The notes beneath the pieces were generated by a model. The model did not search any database. It was not told the origin of the DNA and was given only the letters and a program-made list of their open reading frames with translations. A program made the position numbers and the translations under genes. This document shows, piece by piece, positions 26,816 to 36,153 of a stretch of 64,000 bases of DNA (position 1 is the stretch's first letter; every line of letters starts with the position of its first letter). The DNA comes from Pseudocoprococcus catus (GTDB lineage: Bacteria > Bacillota > Clostridia > Lachnospirales > Lachnospiraceae): positions 2,339,896 to 2,403,895 of the forward strand of contig NZ_LR698973.1 of the NCBI RefSeq assembly GCF_902381825.1, given 5' to 3'.

Positions 26816-27079
26816 TTACAAATGTTCAATAAACTGAACCATGCCCTCCAATGCTTCCTGCTCGTCCATACCATCGCAGACAACCGTAATCTCTGTGTCC
26901 TGTCTGATACATAGACTCAGGATACCAAGAAGGCTCTTCGCACTGATCTCCTTATCACCGTGTGCCAGTGAAACTCTGCATCGATACTTTAATGCTTCTT
27001 CCGCCAGTTCTCCGGCCGGCCGAAGGTGCAGACCATGTGGTGTATGTATTGTCACCTGTGCGCTAATCATAAAGATCAA
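26816..27079 (-). CDS. HPr-family phosphocarrier protein
   Basis: An 87-residue HPr-like protein. The phosphorylated His is present (H18 in HGLHLRPAG, where the usual motif is GLHARPA), and the HPr kinase site region KSLLGILSL (S48 at the place of Ser46) is conserved. Such proteins carry phosphate from enzyme I to sugar permeases and, when Ser-phosphorylated, act with CcpA. There is no ptsI next to it, so it stands alone with its own terminator and might serve as a Crh-like or second HPr. Start at the first ATG, with GGGGG before it. Confidence 0.9.
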   Translation of the reverse strand: MIFMISAQVTIHTPHGLHLRPAGELAEEALKYRCRVSLAHGDKEISAKSLLGILSLCIRQDTEITVVCDGMDEQEALEGMVQFIEHL

Positions 27080-27204
27080 ACCCCCGTTACTTTCCCTATG
27101 TCATGCCTCTATTGTATGTATAGTATAGCATCTTTTACTGAAAAAAGCACGTTCTTTTTTAGAATTTGATGAAATTTTATATAATTTCCATTATTTTACA
27201 ACAA

Positions 27205-27582
27205 TTAATCTTCCATAATATGTTCAAAGGCTACCTGGAACATTTTCTGAATATGTTCATCCGCCAATGAGTAATATCGTACCTTGCCGTCACGGCGTGT
27301 CTTCACCAGACGCACCTGCTTGAGCATGCGCAGCTGATGCGATACCGCGGACTGATTCATCTCAAGGAGCACAGACAGATCGCTGACGCACATCTCAGAC
27401 TGAGCCAAGGCGCAGATAATCTTTGCTCTCGTCAGATCTCCAAAAGCTTTAAATAACTCCGCCACGTCGATCAAATCGTCCTGATCCGGCATATGGGACG
27501 CAACATACGCAACAACATCGGGATGTACTTGTGTCTGATTGCTCTCACTTGTATTCTGTTCATATTCACCATTTGCTCTCAT
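27205..27582 (-). CDS. ArsR/SmtB-family metal-responsive repressor
   Basis: Winged-helix repressor of about 125 residues. The core ELFKAFGDLTRAKIICAL, the recognition helix MNQSAVSHQLRML and the beta wing RRDGKVRYYSL are typical. The last helix has DEHIQKMF and then FEHIMED, resembling the alpha-5 Asp/His-His/acid zinc site of SmtB/CzrA; only one Cys (EMCVSDL) is near the ArsR site. A zinc or related metal sensor is therefore likely. The frame extends to 27615, but AAGTGGTG precedes the ATG at 27582. It follows the helicase gene closely; no metal exporter is adjacent. Confidence 0.88.
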   Translation of the reverse strand: MRANGEYEQNTSESNQTQVHPDVVAYVASHMPDQDDLIDVAELFKAFGDLTRAKIICALAQSEMCVSDLSVLLEMNQSAVSHQLRMLKQVRLVKTRRDGKVRYYSLADEHIQKMFQVAFEHIMED

Positions 27583-27615
27583 AAAATCACCACTTTCACA
27601 TGAAGCAATTGTCAT

Positions 27616-29196
27616 TTACTTTCTGTTGGCAGGTTCAATATTAATATTGCGGCCTTTGATACGAGCATGGGACATCGCGTTCAGTACGTCTCTTGCATAT
27701 TCCTTCGGAACTTCTACAAATGTATACTTGTCATACATATCAATGGTACCGATCAGGCTGCCGGCAATACCAGTTTCACCGGCAATCGCACCAAGAATAT
27801 CTCCCGGTCTTGCCTTCTGATTCTTACCTATATTAATAAAGAGACGTACCATACCGTCTTCAGCACCTGTATCACCAAAATCATCCACTTCTACGCTCTT
27901 ATCTTCATCACCAAGTGCCATTCGTAGAAATGCTGCTGCCAGATCAAGTGTTGTATAATCTTCTTTCTCAAGCTTCTCCTCAATCATGCGAATATATGGC
28001 TTGAGATTGTCCTCGTCGATCATTCCTGCCACCTTCTCAAAGATCTTGTCCGCTTTGACATTGGCAACATCATTCAAGGAAGGGACCTGTTTTGCAATAA
28101 TCTTCGTACGACAATAACGCTGGATATCTTTCAACTTATAAAACTCACGGCCGGTGATAAATGTGAAAGCTTTGCCATTCTTGCCGGCACGGCCTGTTCT
28201 TCCGATTCGATGCACATAATATTCATCATCCTGCGGCAGATCATAGTTGAAAACAGCATCCACATCATCAACATCAATACCTCTGGCTGCCACATCTGTT
28301 GCAACAAGAATCTCTGTACGGCCGTTGCGGAAACCATTCATAACACGGTCGCGCTGCTGCTGTTTCATATCACCGTGAAGTCCTTCTGCGAAATAACCTC
28401 TGCCCTTTAAACCTTCCACCAATTCATCAACCTGTCTCTTTGTATTACAGAATACAACAGAAAGGGCTGGATTGTAAATATCTAAAAGTCTTGAAAGGAC
28501 TTCTTCCTTATTCTTCGGACGCACTTCATAATAATACTGCTCAATATTGGCAACCGTCAGTTCCCTCTTTACAACCTTGACAATCTTGGCATTCTTCTGG
28601 TAGGTTCTTGCAATCTCCATGATTGGCTGCGGCATTGTTGCTGAGAAAAGCAGTGTCTGGCGCTCTTCAGGTGTCTGTGAAAGGATTGTCTCAATATCTT
28701 CGCGGAATCCCATATTCAGCATTTCATCTGCTTCATCAAGAACAACAATCTTCAGATCATCCAACTTAATAGTATGGCGTCTCATATGGTCCATGACACG
28801 TCCCGGCGTACCGATCAGCACCTGAACACCTGTCTTCAAAGAGCGGATCTGCTTCACAATATCCTGTCCGCCATAAATCGGCAGTACTTTAATACCATGC
28901 ATAAACTTCGCCAGTTTACGGATCTCATCTGCTGACTGAATGGCCAACTCTCTTGTCGGGCAAAGGACAATTGCCTGCACATGCTTATTCTTCGGGTCCA
29001 CCTTCTGAAGCATCGGAATACCGAAGGATGCCGTCTTACCTGTACCTGTCTGTGCCTGTCCGATAATATCCTGTCCTGTCATAACTTCCGGAATCGCCTT
29101 GGCCTGAATCGGTGTGGCCTCTTCAAAGCCCATCTCTGTCACAGCTCTTAAAATTCTCTCATCTACACCTAAATCTTCAAATCTTACTGGTTCCAT
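27616..29196 (-). CDS. DEAD-box ATP-dependent RNA helicase
   Basis: A 526-residue helicase of the CshA/DeaD type: FEDLGVDERIL with the Q motif, AQTGTGKT (motif I), PTRELA (Ia), VLDEADEML (II), SAT (III), and HRIGRTGR (VI). The C-terminal part (about 440-526) is a DbpA-like RNA-binding domain, from VRLFINIGKNQ to the end. It unwinds RNA in ribosome assembly and mRNA decay, and is often cold-induced. The ATG at 29196 has AGGAGG 9 bases before it; the upstream 19 in-frame residues are not part of the gene. A hairpin with a T-run lies in its leader. Confidence 0.95.
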   Translation of the reverse strand: MEPVRFEDLGVDERILRAVTEMGFEEATPIQAKAIPEVMTGQDIIGQAQTGTGKTASFGIPMLQKVDPKNKHVQAIVLCPTRELAIQSADEIRKLAKFMHGIKVLPIYGGQDIVKQIRSLKTGVQVLIGTPGRVMDHMRRHTIKLDDLKIVVLDEADEMLNMGFREDIETILSQTPEERQTLLFSATMPQPIMEIARTYQKNAKIVKVVKRELTVANIEQYYYEVRPKNKEEVLSRLLDIYNPALSVVFCNTKRQVDELVEGLKGRGYFAEGLHGDMKQQQRDRVMNGFRNGRTEILVATDVAARGIDVDDVDAVFNYDLPQDDEYYVHRIGRTGRAGKNGKAFTFITGREFYKLKDIQRYCRTKIIAKQVPSLNDVANVKADKIFEKVAGMIDEDNLKPYIRMIEEKLEKEDYTTLDLAAAFLRMALGDEDKSVEVDDFGDTGAEDGMVRLFINIGKNQKARPGDILGAIAGETGIAGSLIGTIDMYDKYTFVEVPKEYARDVLNAMSHARIKGRNINIEPANRK

Positions 29197-29219
29197 TTTC
29201 AAACCTCCTGTATATGCAC

Positions 29220-29276
29220 AAAAAAATAGCTTCAGAACCTTCTCAGATAGCACTACATGCTGTCATCGTTCTCAAG
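29220..29276 (-). promoter_or_regulatory. terminator-like hairpin in the leader of the DEAD-box gene (possible attenuator)
   Basis: On the minus strand a 10-bp stem with one mismatch (arms at 29267-29276 and 29228-29237), enclosing a smaller AGCA/TGCT hairpin, is followed by TATTTTTT and ends only about 12 bases before the ribosome binding site. It could stop transcription early. Confidence 0.45.
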
Positions 29277-29368
29277 CATCTCTTTTGCAAAAATATCTAT
29301 AAAACAATGCGTTACATTAAAACTATATCAATGATAGCAGAACAGAGATTATTTGTCAAATAAATTTT

Positions 29369-29406
29369 AAAGGCTGCAGGGAATCTTCTGGTATCCTACA
29401 GCCTTT
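29369..29406 (-). terminator. terminator of the CoA-transferase gene
   Basis: AAAGGCTG (29369-29376) pairs with CAGCCTTT (29399-29406), extended inward by AGG/CCT. The minus-strand tail AAAATTTATTT is only moderately T-rich. Confidence 0.6.
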
Positions 29407-29431
29407 ATTGAAAAATGAGGTATTTATTGAA

Positions 29432-30775
29432 CTAGCGAATCTTGTTGGTACGTCTCCAGATATGCATCTTCTCAGCTTCTGCAATCAGTTCATCTCTAAA
29501 CTGCGGATGTGCAATACTGATCAGTGCTTCTGCTCTCTCCCATGTGGAAAGACCTTTCAGATTAACCTTGCCGTATTCTGTAACAACGTAATGTGTATTG
29601 GCACGGGTATCTGTAACAATAGAACCATTATGTAATGTCGGAAGAATTCGTGACTGAAGTTCTCCGTTTTTATTCATAAATGTAGAAGACAGGCAGATAA
29701 AGCTCTTACCACCTCTGGACTGATAAGCACCCATAACAAAATCTAACTGACCGCCGGCACCGCTGATCTGCTTTGTACCTGAGCTTTCTGAGCTGACCTG
29801 ACCAAACAAGTCAATATCAACGGCATTATTAATAGAAATAAAATTGTCCAGTGCAGCTACAGACTGAATACAGTTCGTGTAATCTACAGGTGCAGACATA
29901 CATTCCGGATTATTGTTCACATAATCATACAGCTTCTTTGTACCTGCTGCAAAAGCATATACCTGTCTGCCTCTGTCAATATTCTTGCGAGAACCATTGA
30001 TCTTACCTGCCATAGCTATGTCCACAAATGCGTCCACATACATCTCTGTATGAACGCCCAGATCACGAAGATCGGATTCTGCGATCATGGAACCTACTGC
30101 ATTCGGCATACCACCGATACCAAGCTGGAGACAAGCACCATTTGGAATTTCTTCAACAATAAGTTTCGCAACGGCCTCATCAACCGCTGTTGCCTTGCTT
30201 GCACCCATCTCTGCAATCGGAGGATTGTCACCTTCTACAATATGTGTTACCTGAGAAATATGTATACCTTCATTAAAACCGCCCAGACATCTCGGCATGT
30301 TCTGGTTAACCTCTACAACGATAATCTGTGCTCGCTTACACATGCTGGCCATATGAGAAGCACTTGGTCCGAAGTTAAAGAAACCATGCTCATCCATTGG
30401 TGCCACCTGGAACATCGCCACATGGATCGGTTCGACATTCTCTGCATAATAACGCGGCAGTTCAGAATAACGAATAGGTGCATAAAAGGCAAATCCCTCA
30501 TTCACTGCCTTACGTTCGATTCCGGACATATGCCAGGAATTCCAGCAAAAATGATCTGCCGGGTTCTCAATATCAAAAATAGCCGGACGCCATAATGCGA
30601 TTCCGCCACGAATCTTCACATCTTCCAGTTCCGGCATTCTCTCTGCCAATGCCTTATCCAAAGCAACCGGATGTCCTGTACACCAGCCATAATCTACCCA
30701 ATCACCACTTGTAACATCCTTGACAGCTTCCTTCGCTGTACACAACTTTGATGCATAAAGCTTTTTGTAATCCAT
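29432..30775 (-). CDS. butyryl-CoA:acetate CoA-transferase-like protein
   Basis: A 447-residue acetyl-CoA hydrolase/transferase family protein. Residues such as [12 protein letters not shown] (25-36), [24 protein letters not shown] (217-228) and HTEMYVDAF with catalytic Glu E244 closely follow the enzymes of gut butyrate producers that move CoA from butyryl-CoA to acetate as the last step of fermentation. 4-Hydroxybutyrate or propionyl CoA-transferase activity in the same family cannot be excluded. AAGGAGG lies just before the start. It is a single-gene unit with a near-consensus promoter and its own terminator. Confidence 0.88.
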   Translation of the reverse strand: MDYKKLYASKLCTAKEAVKDVTSGDWVDYGWCTGHPVALDKALAERMPELEDVKIRGGIALWRPAIFDIENPADHFCWNSWHMSGIERKAVNEGFAFYAPIRYSELPRYYAENVEPIHVAMFQVAPMDEHGFFNFGPSASHMASMCKRAQIIVVEVNQNMPRCLGGFNEGIHISQVTHIVEGDNPPIAEMGASKATAVDEAVAKLIVEEIPNGACLQLGIGGMPNAVGSMIAESDLRDLGVHTEMYVDAFVDIAMAGKINGSRKNIDRGRQVYAFAAGTKKLYDYVNNNPECMSAPVDYTNCIQSVAALDNFISINNAVDIDLFGQVSSESSGTKQISGAGGQLDFVMGAYQSRGGKSFICLSSTFMNKNGELQSRILPTLHNGSIVTDTRANTHYVVTEYGKVNLKGLSTWERAEALISIAHPQFRDELIAEAEKMHIWRRTNKIR

Positions 30776-30826
30776 ATTGTTTCCTCCTTCTACAAATATT
30801 CTCCCTTTTACTTATTGAACCAATCA

Positions 30827-30877
30827 AGATATTTTTTTAACAATATCTAGTATAGCACGATTTTATGAAAAGGTCAA
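30827..30877 (-). promoter_or_regulatory. strong promoter of the CoA-transferase gene with inverted repeat at the start site
   Basis: TTGACC (30872-30877) and TATACT (30849-30854), spaced 17 bp with TG before the -10. Just downstream lies an inverted repeat AGATATT/AATATCT (30827-30833, 30842-30848) that includes TTGTTAAA, a half site like that of the redox repressor Rex. Confidence 0.65.
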
Positions 30878-31034
30878 TAAATTCGCCGTATCAAAAGCTA
30901 AACATGCAGTATGCATGCTAATTATCCGCATATGAACTATTTAAGACAGGTTTTATCTCTCACCATACCACTTATTTTTCATAAAATTTATCAATAATCG
31001 ACAATATTATGATAATTTAATAACAATGTATCGA

Positions 31035-31448
31035 CTATAAGCGATAAGATGGTTTTTCTTCTCCATAGAGCCAATATCTAAGATAATCATCCGCCACAAT
31101 AGCTGCCGCACTTAACACAAACCAAACCGCCGCATAAGGCAGACAGATTTGTCCATAAAGATTAAAGGGTATCCGACTGTAATCCCATATATCCAGTTTC
31201 AGCCACAGATTTAAAATTACCCCTGCACAAAATTCAAGAAAAGTGATCATCAACATCGACAGAAACATTTGCTGCAGCAGCGTATATCTACCCCTCTGCT
31301 TCTCATTGAGGCGTCCGCATAAAATAAAACAGATACCGCCGAGAATAAACATACTCCAATGAGAAAATCCACGGGTAAACATTTCAATACCATAATAAAT
31401 ACTACCCCCAAATACAAACAGGAACAGGAACTTACACAAAGCTATCAT
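31035..31448 (-). CDS. CmpB-type (putative ABC transporter type IV) membrane protein
   Basis: About 137 residues with four hydrophobic segments. The motifs SIYYGIEMFTRGFSHWSM, FILGGICFILCG and WDYSRIPFNLYGQICLPY are those of the ABC_trans_CmpB (DUF1113) family, very common in Lachnospiraceae. Despite the family label, no ATPase is nearby and the biochemical function is not known. The ATG at 31448 is preceded by GAAAGGAT; the 22 upstream in-frame residues are unlike the family. It is divergent from the pflX-like gene across a 398-bp gap. Confidence 0.85.
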   Translation of the reverse strand: MIALCKFLFLFVFGGSIYYGIEMFTRGFSHWSMFILGGICFILCGRLNEKQRGRYTLLQQMFLSMLMITFLEFCAGVILNLWLKLDIWDYSRIPFNLYGQICLPYAAVWFVLSAAAIVADDYLRYWLYGEEKPSYRL

Positions 31449-31543
31449 TTTTCTATCCTTTCCGCTGTCTTTACAGACAGACGCCAACTCCTTTATAGTA
31501 GTATAGACTTTCAAACAGCTTTTTAGTCCTTTTGTCCAATGAA

Positions 31544-31662
31544 TATATCATGATTCGCACCTTTGGTGCTTGACGCTGCGTATGCAGCTATCATGATCGC
31601 CATTCGCCGTTCGCGAGGAACAAGCATTGCTTGCTCCCACTCACTAACGCTCATTATATCAT
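31544..31662. repeat. short palindromic intergenic element flanked by direct repeats
   Basis: About 103 bp made of successive small hairpins (GCACC/GGTGC, GCTGC/GCAGC, GGAACAAG/CTTGCTCC) lies between two copies of TATATCAT (31544-31551 and 31655-31662). TATCATGAT occurs at its left end and again in the middle. It looks like a REP- or MITE-type repeat. The rest of the 31449-31846 gap holds a likely extended -10 (TGCTACAAT, TACAAT at 31758-31763) for the downstream genes and no gene. Confidence 0.45.
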
Positions 31663-31846
31663 ATACATCCTTTTCAAAATATCAGATACCTCACTTGTCT
31701 GCGGATCAGGCCGGTTATTTGCGAAACGATGTACTAGTATTTTCTGACGGAGTGTGCTACAATTTCATAGGTATTTAAATGAAAACATTTTTATAAATTA
31801 TACACTGCGCGTATCTGCGCAGCACTTGAACAATGGAGCGTGATTT

Positions 31847-32755
31847 ATGTCACTATTAGATTTATATACATCCTGTCAGCTCTGTCCCAGGGACTGCAAA
31901 GCTGACAGACAACACGGACAAACCGGATTCTGCCATATGCCGGCCGATCTCAAGGTTGCCCGGGCCGCACTTCATATGTGGGAAGAACCCTGTATTTCAG
32001 GTAAAGCCGGTTCAGGCGCAGTCTTTTTCTCCGGATGCAGTGTGGGCTGTGTTTTCTGTCAGAATCATGCCATTGCTGCCGGCCAGAGCGGCAAGAGGAT
32101 TTCTATAGAGAGACTGGCCGATATTTTTCTGGAACTGCAAACAAAAGGTGCCAACAATATCAACCTTGTCACACCGGAGCACTATGCCCCATCCATTGCA
32201 CTGGCCCTTGCTATGGCCAAGGCAAAGGGACTGCATCTGCCAATCATCTGCAACTGCAGCGGCTATTCTTCTCTGACTGCTCTGCGTATTCTTTCTGATC
32301 ATGTCGATGTCTGGTTGCCGGATTTTAAGTATTATAGTCCTGAATTATCCAGAAAATATTCCCATGCACCGGACTATTTTACAGTGGCCTGTCAGGCGCT
32401 TCAATTCATGTATGAACAGGCTGGTGATCCCGTCTTTGACGACAACGGTATCATTCAAAAGGGCATCATCGTCCGGCATCTGACACTGCCCGGCTGCATG
32501 GAGGATTCCAGAAAAGTCATTCACTATCTCCACGAAACCTACGGAGACAAGATTTATATCAGTATCATGAACCAATTTACTCCGGTTTCTGAACTGCTTT
32601 CAGATTATCCGGAACTCAATCATACAATTTCCGCTTCCGATTATGATGCTTTGGTTGACTACGCCATTGACATCGGTGTTGAAAACGGTTTTATCCAGGA
32701 AGGTGAAACTGCCAAAGAAAGTTTCATTCCGCCATTTGACAACGAAGGAGTTTAA
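31847..32755 (+). CDS. radical SAM protein, PflX type (COG1313-like)
   Basis: A 302-residue radical SAM enzyme related to pyruvate formate-lyase activating enzymes. The 4Fe-4S/SAM site is GCSVGCVFC (C64, C68, C71), with GCSVGC taking the CxxxCxxC pattern, and an extra N-terminal Cys set (C10, C13, C17, C29) probably binds another cluster or zinc. FSGCSVGCVFCQNHAI and DVWLPDFKYYS are family signatures. The target glycyl-radical or other protein is unknown, and no glycyl-radical enzyme is in this window. GGAGCG precedes the start; rlmCD follows after 5 bases. Confidence 0.88.
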   Translation: MSLLDLYTSCQLCPRDCKADRQHGQTGFCHMPADLKVARAALHMWEEPCISGKAGSGAVFFSGCSVGCVFCQNHAIAAGQSGKRISIERLADIFLELQTKGANNINLVTPEHYAPSIALALAMAKAKGLHLPIICNCSGYSSLTALRILSDHVDVWLPDFKYYSPELSRKYSHAPDYFTVACQALQFMYEQAGDPVFDDNGIIQKGIIVRHLTLPGCMEDSRKVIHYLHETYGDKIYISIMNQFTPVSELLSDYPELNHTISASDYDALVDYAIDIGVENGFIQEGETAKESFIPPFDNEGV

Positions 32756-32760
32756 TATTT

Positions 32761-34107
32761 ATGTACAACAAGAAAAAAGTAACTGATAAGCCGGTTGGAA
32801 AATCATCCGGTTTAAACCATTCATCTTCAACCAGGACTTTTTCAAACAAAAGCGATTCTAAAAAGACTATCTCCCAGCAAAGCAAACCACACAAGCCAGC
32901 TGCTGTTAAAGTAGAATCCGATGCCAAAGCATCATATAGAAAAATATCCACAGCAGTTTCTCAAAACCCTGATGTCTGTCCTGTCCACAAAAAGTGCGGC
33001 GGCTGCCAGTACCAGGGCATGGCTTACAAAAAACAGTTATCTCTGAAACAACGACAGGCCAACATGCTTCTGGGCAAGTTCGGAACGGTGCTTCCGATCA
33101 TCGGTATGAAAGACCCGCTTCATTACCGCAACAAAGTACATGCTGTTTTTGCATTTGAAAAAGGCAAAGCCATCGCCGGTACTTATCAGGAAGGCACCCA
33201 CAAAGTTGTCCCTGTGGAAAGCTGCCTGATTGATGATGAAAAATCCGATGCGATTATCCAGACAATCCGCGAACTTCTGAGATCTTTCAAGATTAAAACT
33301 TACAACGAGGATTCAGGCTACGGACTCCTCAGACACGTATTAATTCGCCGTGGTTTTACAAGCGATGAGATCATGGTTGTGCTGGTTGCATCCTCTCCTG
33401 TTTTCCCTTCTAAGAATAATTTTGTCAAAGCCCTCAGAAAAGAACATCCGGAGATTACAACTGTGATTCTCAATGTCAATGACCAGAATACCAGCATGGT
33501 TCTGGGCGAACGCAATATTACTCTTTACGGCAAAGGCTACATTGTTGATACATTATGCGGCCATACATTTGCCATTTCACCATCTGCCTTCTATCAGGTA
33601 AATCCGGTTCAAACAGAGATTCTTTACCAGACAGCCATGGATTATGCCGGACTGACAGGTAAAGAAACCGTTGTAGATGCCTACTGCGGTATCGGAACCA
33701 TTGGCATCATCGCCGCTGACAAAGCCAAATCCGTTATTGGTGTTGAATTAAATCCAGCCTCTGTGAAAGACGCCAGAAACAATGCCCGTCACAACAATAT
33801 CGGAAACATTACCTTCTATCAGAATGATGCTGAACGCTTCTTAAACGAAATGCAGGAACAGAATGCCAAGGCAGATGTGATCTTCATGGACCCTCCGAGA
33901 GCCGGTTCCACACATTCTTTCATGGCCTCTGCCATCTCCCTGAATCCGGACCGCATTGTTTATATTTCCTGTAATCCGGAAACACTGGCAAGGGATCTGG
34001 AATTTTTAAAGAAACATCAGTATACCGCTGAGAAAATTCAGCCGGTGGATATGTTCCCATTCACAACCCATATGGAAACCGTGTGCCTCTTAACCCGCAG
34101 AAAATAA
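32761..34107 (+). CDS. 23S rRNA (uracil-C5)-methyltransferase, RlmCD/RumA family
   Basis: A 448-residue SAM-dependent enzyme that makes 5-methyluridine in 23S rRNA (or tRNA in TrmFO-lacking relatives). Fe-S ligands C73, C79 and C82 (CPVHKKCGGC) and a later Cys, the SAM motif VVDAYCGIGTIG, DPPRAG, and the catalytic Cys in YISCNPETL are all present. Instead of the usual N-terminal TRAM domain there is a low-complexity basic segment of about 65 residues rich in Lys and Ser. The gene follows the radical SAM gene by 5 bp and ends at a bidirectional terminator. Which uracil it modifies cannot be read. Confidence 0.93.
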   Translation: MYNKKKVTDKPVGKSSGLNHSSSTRTFSNKSDSKKTISQQSKPHKPAAVKVESDAKASYRKISTAVSQNPDVCPVHKKCGGCQYQGMAYKKQLSLKQRQANMLLGKFGTVLPIIGMKDPLHYRNKVHAVFAFEKGKAIAGTYQEGTHKVVPVESCLIDDEKSDAIIQTIRELLRSFKIKTYNEDSGYGLLRHVLIRRGFTSDEIMVVLVASSPVFPSKNNFVKALRKEHPEITTVILNVNDQNTSMVLGERNITLYGKGYIVDTLCGHTFAISPSAFYQVNPVQTEILYQTAMDYAGLTGKETVVDAYCGIGTIGIIAADKAKSVIGVELNPASVKDARNNARHNNIGNITFYQNDAERFLNEMQEQNAKADVIFMDPPRAGSTHSFMASAISLNPDRIVYISCNPETLARDLEFLKKHQYTAEKIQPVDMFPFTTHMETVCLLTRRK

Positions 34108-34153
34108 GGAGTTTTCACTTCTTTTCTTGCCAATGGACAACAATTTGTCCACG

Positions 34154-34194
34154 AAAAAATCCCAACGGAATGAATATATCCTTGGGAGTTTTTT
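34154..34194. terminator. bidirectional terminator between rlmCD and the foldase gene
   Basis: TCCCAA (34160-34165) and TTGGGA (34182-34187) with T-runs of six on both strands, between converging genes. A second small hairpin TGGACAA/TTGTCCA lies just before it. Confidence 0.75.
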
Positions 34195-34200
34195 CGTCTA

Positions 34201-36090
34201 TTATTTTGCTGTTGTTTCAGCAGTTTCTGTTGTCGTTTCAGCGACAGTTTCTGTTTCGGAAGCTGCTGTCTCTGCTGCACTCTCTGTAGCTGCTGCTGTA
34301 TCTGTCTCAGAAGCTGTCTCTGTTGCAGCCTCTGTCTCATGCAGATATGCAACGTGATGTCTGCTATCTTTCACTTCAATATCTGCTGTCAGATCAGACA
34401 TATAATCATTCAGCTTGTTGGATGTGATGGTATCTTTGATGTTCACATACCATTCTTCTTTATTATCTCCTACAAAGTAAATGATATGACAGCCATAATC
34501 GGATTCTACAATACCTGTATCACCAGGCTTACGGGAAGCATCGAAAATCCAGTCATTGAAGTTTGTAACCATCTGACCTTTTTTGACTGCTTCATACAGA
34601 CCACCATTTGTGTTAGAGCCGGAATCATCACTGTATGTGTTTGCCAACTCTGCAAAGCTGTCCTCTGTTGCATCACCGTTCTTCCAGTCATCCAGAATCT
34701 GCTCAGCTTTAATCTTTGCTGCTGCTTTTGCATCTTCCTTAGCCTGTTCCTGTGCCTCTGCAGATTCAGTCTCTGCTGTTTCTGTTTCACCAGCTGCAGT
34801 TGTTTCTGTCTCGTCAGTCTCTGCCGCATCAGAAGATGAAGTATCTGCACTGATCAGAATCTGTCGAACATCAACGGTCTTTATATGATCAAGGTATCTG
34901 TCTTTGAAGTAAACAACATAATATGCATTATTGGCAGTATCTTCGATCACAGTTGTATCTCCTGCCTGACGATCCGCATCAAATAACCAGTTAGCAACAT
35001 CTGTAGGGCTGATAGAGGATTTCTTCTTGCCTGTATTCAGAGAATCTGTAGATGCATCTGTCGCATAATCACCGTAAACTTTCTCAAATGAAGCTTCATC
35101 TGTGATCTTTGAAAGCATGTCGTCAGCCTTAGCCTTAGCTTCTGCCATGGCTGCTTCCTTCGCTTCTTCTTCGGCCTTTGCGGCTGCTTCACTTTCTTCC
35201 GCACTCATTGTCTCAGATTCTGTTTCTATCTGAGTTTCTGTCACTGCAGTTTCAGAAGTGCTCTCTGCGGCTGTTTCAGAAATACTTTCAGCAGCTGTTT
35301 CTGTCTGAGCCTCTGTCTCAGTCTCAGTCTCTTCTTCCGGCATATCTGCTTCAATCTTGCAGACTCTGTAATCTACAGAATCATAATTGTCCTTGTTCTC
35401 ATCATAGTAAGTATTGATCTCGTCATCTGGGACTTCGATATCGTCCTTGACATCATTGTAATAAGCAGATGCAAGACCGCTCATCTCTACATATGGTTTG
35501 ATACCTTCAAGTGTTGCATCACTGCCAAATACAGACTTGCAATATTCATCTTCACTGACTCCCTGCTGCTGGGCATAGGATTTAATGGAAGTGACCATAT
35601 CGTCATAATCAGAAGATGCATCATACTCAAAACCTTTTTCATTGGCTTCATCTGTCAGTGCGTAAACATTCTTCAGCTGGTTGACTGCCTGCTGCTGGAA
35701 ATAATCATCCCATGTCATTGTGTCTGAATACTGCTGCTGATCCAGCGGTTTGGATGTATCCAGACCAAAGTAAGACAGATAACTGCCATATGTGGAAGCA
35801 AATGAATTCAGACTGCTGTAATAATAATAGTCAAATTCAGCTTTCTGAATTTCATGATCGCCAACTGTAATATATGGGCCATGCTTTTCCTGATAATTAT
35901 CATAGAACTTCCAGGCAGCAATACATACACAAATGATCACTGCGAGAATACAACCTGTTTTGATGATTGCCTTCTCCTTCTTTGCCTTTTTCTCTTCCTC
36001 CTGACGACGCTGCATCTTCAGGTCATACTTTGTCATTTTCTTCTCCGACTTTGTGTTGTCTGCCGGACTATTGTTGTTCTTTTCAGACAT
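34201..36090 (-). CDS. membrane-anchored parvulin-type peptidyl-prolyl isomerase (PrsA/SurA-like)
   Basis: About 629 residues: a charged cytoplasmic head, one membrane anchor (about 42-62, no lipobox), a SurA-N/PrsA-like helical chaperone part, and two tandem parvulin-like domains. The second shows TVDVRQILI, SFAELANTYSDD and GGLYEAVKKGQM, close to active parvulins; the first is degenerate. Three low-complexity runs rich in Glu, Thr, Ser and Ala interrupt the domains and form the tail. It should help fold exported proteins. The start is uncertain: ATG at 36090 or GTG at 36111, neither with an ideal ribosome binding site. Confidence 0.85.
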   Translation of the reverse strand: MSEKNNNSPADNTKSEKKMTKYDLKMQRRQEEEKKAKKEKAIIKTGCILAVIICVCIAAWKFYDNYQEKHGPYITVGDHEIQKAEFDYYYYSSLNSFASTYGSYLSYFGLDTSKPLDQQQYSDTMTWDDYFQQQAVNQLKNVYALTDEANEKGFEYDASSDYDDMVTSIKSYAQQQGVSEDEYCKSVFGSDATLEGIKPYVEMSGLASAYYNDVKDDIEVPDDEINTYYDENKDNYDSVDYRVCKIEADMPEEETETETEAQTETAAESISETAAESTSETAVTETQIETESETMSAEESEAAAKAEEEAKEAAMAEAKAKADDMLSKITDEASFEKVYGDYATDASTDSLNTGKKKSSISPTDVANWLFDADRQAGDTTVIEDTANNAYYVVYFKDRYLDHIKTVDVRQILISADTSSSDAAETDETETTAAGETETAETESAEAQEQAKEDAKAAAKIKAEQILDDWKNGDATEDSFAELANTYSDDSGSNTNGGLYEAVKKGQMVTNFNDWIFDASRKPGDTGIVESDYGCHIIYFVGDNKEEWYVNIKDTITSNKLNDYMSDLTADIEVKDSRHHVAYLHETEAATETASETDTAAATESAAETAASETETVAETTTETAETTAK

Positions 36091-36153
36091 ATCAACTGCC
36101 GCGATGCCCACCCTTCTGGCAGGTCCCGCGTCGCTCCTTCCTACTATTAATTT

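Noticed and set aside
31563-31778. 71-residue frame upstream of the radical SAM gene
   Set aside because: Most of it lies in the palindromic repeat; no ribosome binding site.
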